The translations under genes were made by a program, and so were the position numbers. The notes beneath the pieces were generated by a model. That model saw only the letters and a program-made list of their open reading frames with translations. It was not told the origin of the DNA and did no database searches. A DNA stretch of 64,000 bases from Typhlomys cinereus (taxonomy: Eukaryota; Chordata; Mammalia; Rodentia; Platacanthomyidae), in contig JALPQD010000213.1 in NCBI GenBank assembly GCA_023101885.1, positions 1,063,001 to 1,127,000 on the forward strand, read 5' to 3'. Shown piece by piece: positions 59,156-64,000 of this stretch; position 1 is the stretch's first letter, and each line of letters opens with the position of its first letter.

Positions 59156-61744
59156 CTTGTTTTATTTTTCTTATGGTTCAACCATGCCACTTAGATGTTA
59201 CCATGTCTCTTGTTCAAGATTCCCCAAGATAGCATTTCTTCTAGAATCAGCAGTGGCTTAGCCACAAGCTGGTTAACATAACTGTGGCAACTTGATTTTC
59301 CCCATACATTTTCCCATTATGCATTTCTTAGTTTTTGACTCACAGTTGTCAAGATGGTCAAATTCATCACTTAAAAGCAAATAGAGAATATTACATGCAA
59401 TTTAGTAACTTCCCCTGTGGGAAATACCAGGCTGCTTTGAAGTCCTTTTTATTTTCAAAATTCATCAAATTCATGCCAGTGTTGTCTCAAATTATTTTAT
59501 TGAGAGAGGCATTTTGCAAATTTATCATTTATAGATTGCATTAAACTGACCTGATTTAGCTATGTTGTTTAGAGAAATGGTATAATGTGTATTTATTCCC
59601 AAGTGTTAGGTAGTAAATATATAGCAATTATGTGAACTATACAGAACAGCAACAGCCCCCTTAAGTGATATATCTGTCTAATCCAGCAGCCTGAGTAATT
59701 TCAAAATCACATGTTTAACAAAAATTTACTGAGTGTCTATTACATACCGACATCACCCATACATCAGTATCAGCAAAGCCAATGGGTCTGGAGGTGAGGA
59801 AAAGAACTGGAAGGAATCATTCCAATACATGAATGGTGACAGAAAATGAAAAAAAGAAGCTCTACAAGATATCAGGAAGATACCAGAAGTAAGACCTGAG
59901 AGTTAAGAAGGAGAAAAGGAGCATGTTGGGAAATATCATGCAGAGAAATGGTGCATTGCAAATCCCCCTTCATGGGATGAGGATCAAAATGAGTAATGGG
60001 AACTGAGCAAGCAGTGAATAGAAGATCATCTGAGGCTGCAGAGCTGGGCAGGCTCCTGAGCTGAAGGGAAACTCGGTTGCATTGGTGCTCTAGAAAGCTC
60101 ACACTGAAAGTGATGCATGAGCAGAGGGGTTATAGGTGTGGCTGAAAGTGGCACAGAAAACAGCCCCAAATCTTCCTGAACTTCCAGATAGACGCTAACA
60201 GTGGCATTCTTAGGAGTGGCCCTAAGGTCCAGGTGGAGAATGAGACACATTTTAAAGACGCACTCCACTGCTGATTCCCTGTATCCCCACATGACCACAT
60301 CTTAAGCACAGGAAAACAGCTTAACTGAAGTAGAGATGTGGATGTATGAGTTTCCTTTCAGCGGATTGACACACGCCCTCAGCTCCATTATTATTACAGC
60401 AGTGGGCGAAGAAGGCAAGACTACACATGTTTTTCCATTCAGGGCTACAGGACTTGGGGATAAGCAACCTCCTGTTTATTTTTTTCTGAAATGAGAGATT
60501 GTCCTTCCCACTGCCTCCTATTTGACTAGGTGCTGTCTGAAACGTGGAGTTTTGTCACTTTACTTTCTTAGATGGCTGGAGTCCAAGTGCCATTAATACA
60601 GGTGTAGCTGGGAAAGTCACACTGCTGGACATACATTCAACAATGGAAAGGGAGGAGGACCAGAGTAGTGGTTTCTAGATCATAGTGCATTTCAGACTCC
60701 TGGATTATTTTACTGACACCTGTCCAGTTTATTCATCATGATATGACACCTGCATGATCCTGGTTCTATTCTTATAAGGAAGATGTGGTCAAGGATGGAA
60801 TGTGCCAGAAGAAGAAGTCTTTGGGAATCCTACAGACATGGGTTGCATCTTCCTCTGTCATGCCTGGCAACTTAATTGATGTGTTTGGACCAAATTTCTT
60901 CTCATTGAGTGTTGGAAACACATACTTTGTTTTGTTACTTTATGGACTAAATATGAAAAATACTATATTTCTGACTGACTGACTGACTAACTAACTATAT
61001 AATCTGTTATAGGAAAAAAGAAGTTCTTCTTCATTAAACCATCCAGTTGGAGTCACACACAGTTGTAATGATTCCATTAATATCTTTTCCTCCCCTCTAG
61101 ACTCCAACACAAATCACCTTTTTCTTCTCCCAATCACTATCTTATTTTTCTATTCCCTTTCCTCTGATAACTGGCATTTTGCAGACAGGTTATTCAAACA
61201 TTCATTTACCTTCGAGGTGCTCCTAATCCACCCTATCCCTAGAGGAGGCTCCATAACCGATCTTTCCTTTATTTACTGCCAATAGGGTTATGGAAGATTA
61301 AACGGTTTTAGAGACAGAGGCTTGTTATTGAACATTATTGAACTGTGCTGGTATAGTGAAGAACATAAGAGGAAAATGAAGGGCATTGCATATGTTGAAA
61401 ACCAAGCAGACTGCTTTTCACTGATTTTATATTTGATCATCTCTCTCATTCACACTGTGAGATCAGTGCATGAAGCATTAGGTGTGAGTGTACACGATAA
61501 GCCTTCTGTTCCCAAGCATCAGAAGCTAACACATGACAAATATTTAACTTATGGAAAAGAATTTCGGAATGCAGGTGATCTAGTGATTCTGTAGGCATCG
61601 TGACTTTCTTTCTATCTTGCTGTCCACAATGCTCAGCCTATTTTACTGGTTCAGAATAGATATTTGAACACCAGTGTGATGTGCCTATTCTATGAAGGAG
61701 GAATGGGGAGAAAATAAAGGCTGTATCTTCTCTCTTCTAAAATC
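59156..61744. other. Unique non-coding sequence
   Basis: About 2.6 kb without a supported gene. Overlapping minus frames at 59872-60298 show no domain. A short (CTGA)n/(CTAA)n repeat lies at 60970-60995. Confidence 0.5.
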
Positions 61745-61930
61745 ACTCCTTGGTTAAGCCTCTGTCTTGTAAGCACAAGAGTCTGAATTCAGATTCCAGA
61801 TCCCAGGCAAAATCAGTGGGCACAAATGGCAGTGACCTGGAAAGATGGAGCCTGGGAAATCCAGGATGATTCTGGAAAGTCATCCTTTGGCATCCTCAGG
61901 CAGACACAAGTTCCCTTTTATCCAGTATGT
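61745..61930 (+). repeat. Old tRNA-derived SINE fragment
   Basis: CTTGGTTAAGCCTCTGTCTT, GAGTCTGAATTCAGATTCCA and GGAAAGATGGAGCCTGGG resemble the young SINE head and B-box but are diverged. Confidence 0.4.
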
Positions 61931-62169
61931 AGTCTGGACTCTCATAGTTAACAGTACACACAAGGGAGTCTGGATAATGCAGTCTTGTAACTAAGTACCC
62001 TGCGATTCAACAGTTAGAGCAAAAAGACTTTAGGTGTAGCTACAACTACTTACTGCTGTTGTTGCAGTTACTGTTGTCCTATTTTTCAGAAAAGAAGGAA
62101 TGAACTCTGGAGAGATTGTGTGTGCTCTGTTTATCTCTTGTCGCATAAGAAATGTAAATTTAGGTTAAA
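61931..62169. other. Unique flank of the full-length L1
   Basis: AT-rich flank. The change to GC-rich sequence at about 62170 marks the L1 5' end. The matching TSD lies beyond the window, so the exact junction cannot be fixed. Confidence 0.5.
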
Positions 62170-62170
62170 T

Positions 62171-62532
62171 AGCTCCACGCCGACTCGCGCAGCCTCCCTC
62201 TTTCGCCCCACCCCCGCTCCGCCGGTCGGGACGCGTAGGCGAGATCCAGCCGGGCCTCAACGCGCGCTCTAGGACCCCAGGTCAGCCCACGGGGACCCGG
62301 CTCCGACTCCCGCCATCCAGCCGGAGCCGCGCGGGGGCCCAGGGAACGAGGAGCACCTCCCCCTGCGCCCATCCTCCCTTTTCGCCCCACCCCGCTCCGC
62401 CAGTCGGGACACGCACGCGGTCCACCCGGGCCTCACCCCGCTCCCTAGGTAAGTCCCCGTTCAGGCCCCGCCCACCAGTACCCCAGGCCAAATAATTCAG
62501 TTTAGTGAAATTGAGAGATCTTAAGAGTTAAA
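62171..62532 (+). promoter_or_regulatory. L1 5' UTR: two GC-rich monomer-like repeats
   Basis: A CTCCCTCTTTCGCCCCACCC segment starting at about 62195 recurs as CTCCCTTTTCGCCCCACCCC at about 62374, about 180 bp apart. The neighbouring words (GTCGGGAC, GGGCCTCA, GCTC-CTAGG) also recur in both. This is the tandem promoter-monomer design known from mouse L1, here only about two copies. CpG density is high in an AT-rich setting. Presumably it is the sense promoter of the element and is normally methylated. Confidence 0.75.
62447..62454 (+). other. Consensus splice donor inside the L1 5' UTR
   Basis: AG|GTAAGT with the boundary between 62448 and 62449 is a full match to the mammalian 5' splice-site consensus. 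It lies in the second monomer, upstream of ORF1. The matching part of the first monomer reads CTAGGACC and lacks the donor. Use is not shown by the sequence alone. Confidence 0.55.
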
Positions 62533-63603
62533 ATGACAATGCCAAAGTCAAAGTGCAAATCCATGAGAAGCAACACTCAAGTAAACAAATCTCCCACTGA
62601 AGAAATTAATCCCATAATGTTAGACTCCAAAAAGAACAAACCCGCGGAAAAAGGCCAAGAAAGCCTGACCCAGGATAACGACTTTCAAAATATGATCATT
62701 ACCATGTTCAATACTATGAAAGAGGAAATCCGGGAGGAATTACATAATCGAATCAATCGCTTTGAAGAGGAACACAACAGACATCTGGAGGAGTTGAGAA
62801 AAACAGTGCAAGAAACAAAAAGTGGCATAGAACAGTTAAAACAAACTCAAGCAGAGTTTAAAACTGAGCTAAAAGACAAGTTATCTTCAACCCAGAACGC
62901 CACAGAGAGTCTTATCAACAGAACTAATGAAGCAGAAAACAGAATTTCAGACCTTGAAGATAAAGTGGGAGTACTAGCCAGCTCAATGGAAGAGGTTGTT
63001 AAAGCCAAAAAGATACTTGAGAGAAATATCCAAGAGATATGGGACACCCTGAAGAAGCCTAACATGCGTATTCATGGAATACCGGAGCAAGAATCTCAAA
63101 ATACCACCCCTGAGGAAATTTTTCAAACGATCATCAAGGAAAACTTTCCTCATCTAAAGAAAGAGAGGCCCATTCATATACAAGAGGCATTCCGCACCCC
63201 AAACAGATACGACCAAACTAGAAGCACACCGCGGCAAATAATAGTTAAAACACTCCACATTCAAGATAAAGAACTGGTGCTGAGAGCTTCAAGGGAGAAA
63301 AAACAAGTCACTTTTAAAGGCAAACCTATTAAAATAACAAATGACTTCTCAGTCGAAACAGTAAAAGCAAGAAGAGCTTGGAGAGACATACTTCAAGTAT
63401 TGAATGAGCAAAAATGTCAACCCAGGCTGATTTACCCTGCAAAACTATCAGTCATGATCGAGGGAGAAAGAAAAATTTTCCAGCACAAAGACAACTTTAA
63501 GGGATACATGGCCACCAAACCAGGCCTTCAAAAACTGCTAGAAATGATACTCAAGCGTGAAGAAAAAAACAGGCATATCCAGGAGAACAGAAGGCAAATA
63601 TAA
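62533..63603 (+). CDS. LINE-1 ORF1 protein (RNA-binding chaperone)
   Basis: This encodes a 356-residue ORF1p, the trimeric RNA-binding and nucleic-acid chaperone protein that packages L1 RNA in the cytoplasm. Visible order: a short basic N-terminus (1-48), a long coiled coil (about 50-175) with regular Leu, Ile and Glu heptads, then the RRM and C-terminal domain, with PNMRIHGIPE (176-185), RQIIVKT (234-240), KGKPIKIT (262-269), ETVKARRAW (275-283) and YPAKLS (301-306). These correspond in order to conserved blocks of mammalian ORF1p. The frame is unbroken and its length is typical. The start is the first ATG after the 5' UTR, in the AAAATGA context; a second ATG follows two codons later. No conserved RNA-binding residue was checked individually. 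Confidence 0.95.
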   Translation: MTMPKSKCKSMRSNTQVNKSPTEEINPIMLDSKKNKPAEKGQESLTQDNDFQNMIITMFNTMKEEIREELHNRINRFEEEHNRHLEELRKTVQETKSGIEQLKQTQAEFKTELKDKLSSTQNATESLINRTNEAENRISDLEDKVGVLASSMEEVVKAKKILERNIQEIWDTLKKPNMRIHGIPEQESQNTTPEEIFQTIIKENFPHLKKERPIHIQEAFRTPNRYDQTRSTPRQIIVKTLHIQDKELVLRASREKKQVTFKGKPIKITNDFSVETVKARRAWRDILQVLNEQKCQPRLIYPAKLSVMIEGERKIFQHKDNFKGYMATKPGLQKLLEMILKREEKNRHIQENRRQI

Positions 63604-63653
63604 CACCATTAAAAGCGAAGCAATATACTTATAAAAGCTACTAAACATAATAA
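63604..63653 (+). other. L1 inter-ORF spacer
   Basis: A 50-nt A-rich spacer with TAAAAGCTACTAAACATAA separates the ORF1 stop (TAA 63601-63603) from the ORF2 ATG. ORF2 is usually translated inefficiently after ORF1 termination. Confidence 0.7.
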
Positions 63654-64000
63654 ATGTCTGGAATTAACAATAGTTTCTCCATTATAACACTAAATGTTAA
63701 TGGACTTAATTCACCGATCAAGAGACACAGATTACAAACTTGGATTAAAAATCACAATCCATCAATCTGCTGCCTGCAGGAAACCCATCTCACCACAAAA
63801 GATAGGCACGCTCTAAAAATAAAAGGCTGGTCAACAATTCTACAAGCAAATGGAAGCAGAAAACAGGCAGGGGTAGCCATTATGCTATCAGACAAAGTGG
63901 ATTTCAAACCAAAAAAAATTATAAGAGACACGGATGGATACTACATTTAGTCAGAGGTACAATTCACCAGGAAGACTTCACAATACTGAACATATATGCA
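63654..64000 (+). pseudogene. LINE-1 ORF2 start, endonuclease domain, frameshifted
   Basis: ORF2p is the endonuclease and reverse transcriptase that makes L1 copies. Residues 1-98 are seen here. N14 in LNVNGLN and E43 in LQETH correspond to the catalytic Asn and Glu of L1-type apurinic-endonuclease-like domains. The frame ends at a TAG at 63948-63950, far short of a normal ORF2 of about 1,270-1,280 residues. After the stop, recognisable L1 sequence continues in a shifted frame to the window edge. This fits a one-base loss in the T run at 63946-63948. The rest of ORF2 lies outside the window, so this copy is probably not autonomous unless the base is an assembly error. Confidence 0.85.

Larger units (their letters stand above)
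62171..64000 (+). mobile_element. Full-length-type LINE-1, 5' portion (cut by window end)
   Basis: A GC-rich 5' UTR (62171-62532) with two monomer-like repeats is followed by ORF1 (62533-63603), a 50-nt spacer and the start of ORF2 (63654 on). It is the only copy with a 5' UTR and an ORF1 here, and the element continues past 64000. ORF1 is intact, but ORF2 carries an early stop. Confidence 0.95.

Noticed and set aside
62160..62491. Minus-strand frames in the L1 5' UTR
   Set aside because: The GC-rich complement has few stops. Arg/Gly-rich products with no motif, so not genes.

Overview
This is mammalian nuclear DNA, and almost certainly rodent. The sequence is AT-rich and carries tRNA-derived SINEs with CA-rich tails, remnants that resemble the B1, B3 and B4 families, MaLR-type LTRs, ancient MIR and MER2-like fragments, and LINE-1 (L1) copies whose 3' UTR layout resembles rodent L1. 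The young SINE (copies near 10956, 31204, 55311 and 58916) looks like a B2-superfamily relative specific to one lineage, with a body unlike mouse B2. That points to a mouse-related or dipodoid-type rodent. I cannot name the species.

I find no host protein-coding exon, structural RNA gene or CpG-island promoter. Nearly all open frames are short, chance or low-complexity. The one convincing protein frame is ORF1 of an L1 at the right edge. The window therefore reads as a gene desert or the inside of a very large intron.

Layout. 1-5320: mostly unique sequence, an old L1M-type fragment and AT/CA repeats. 5321-7797: a MaLR LTR followed by a 5'-truncated L1 with target-site duplication (TSD). 7798-14085: unique sequence, a young minus-strand SINE, and an L1 with a 5' inversion (twin priming) between 14-bp TSDs. 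14086-24800: an LTR-like repeat, a B4-like SINE, a MaLR, a further L1 3' end with 15-bp TSDs, and a MER2-like DNA transposon. 24800-35480: an LTR-like promoter block, three MIRs, a SINE with a perfect 18-bp TSD, a reverse MaLR, and several unique blocks that look like conserved non-coding elements. 35481-45465: long unique stretches, a MIR, a B4-like SINE, a possible solo LTR and a further L1 3' end. 45466-52800: mainly unique sequence. 52801-53156: a 350-bp polypyrimidine tract built on an unbroken (CCTT)n run. 53157-62170: unique sequence, GATA repeats, two young SINEs (one nested in an older SINE) and old repeats. 62171-64000: the 5' end of a full-length-type L1 with GC-rich tandem 5' UTR monomers, intact ORF1 and an ORF2 broken early in its endonuclease domain.

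The working parts here are mobile elements. L1 supplies the endonuclease and reverse transcriptase family that would mobilise both the truncated L1 copies and the SINEs, and the TSDs and A-rich or simple-repeat tails fit that mechanism. Several unique blocks are candidates for regulatory DNA on motif content alone. I saw no convincing evidence of an undescribed biological system.
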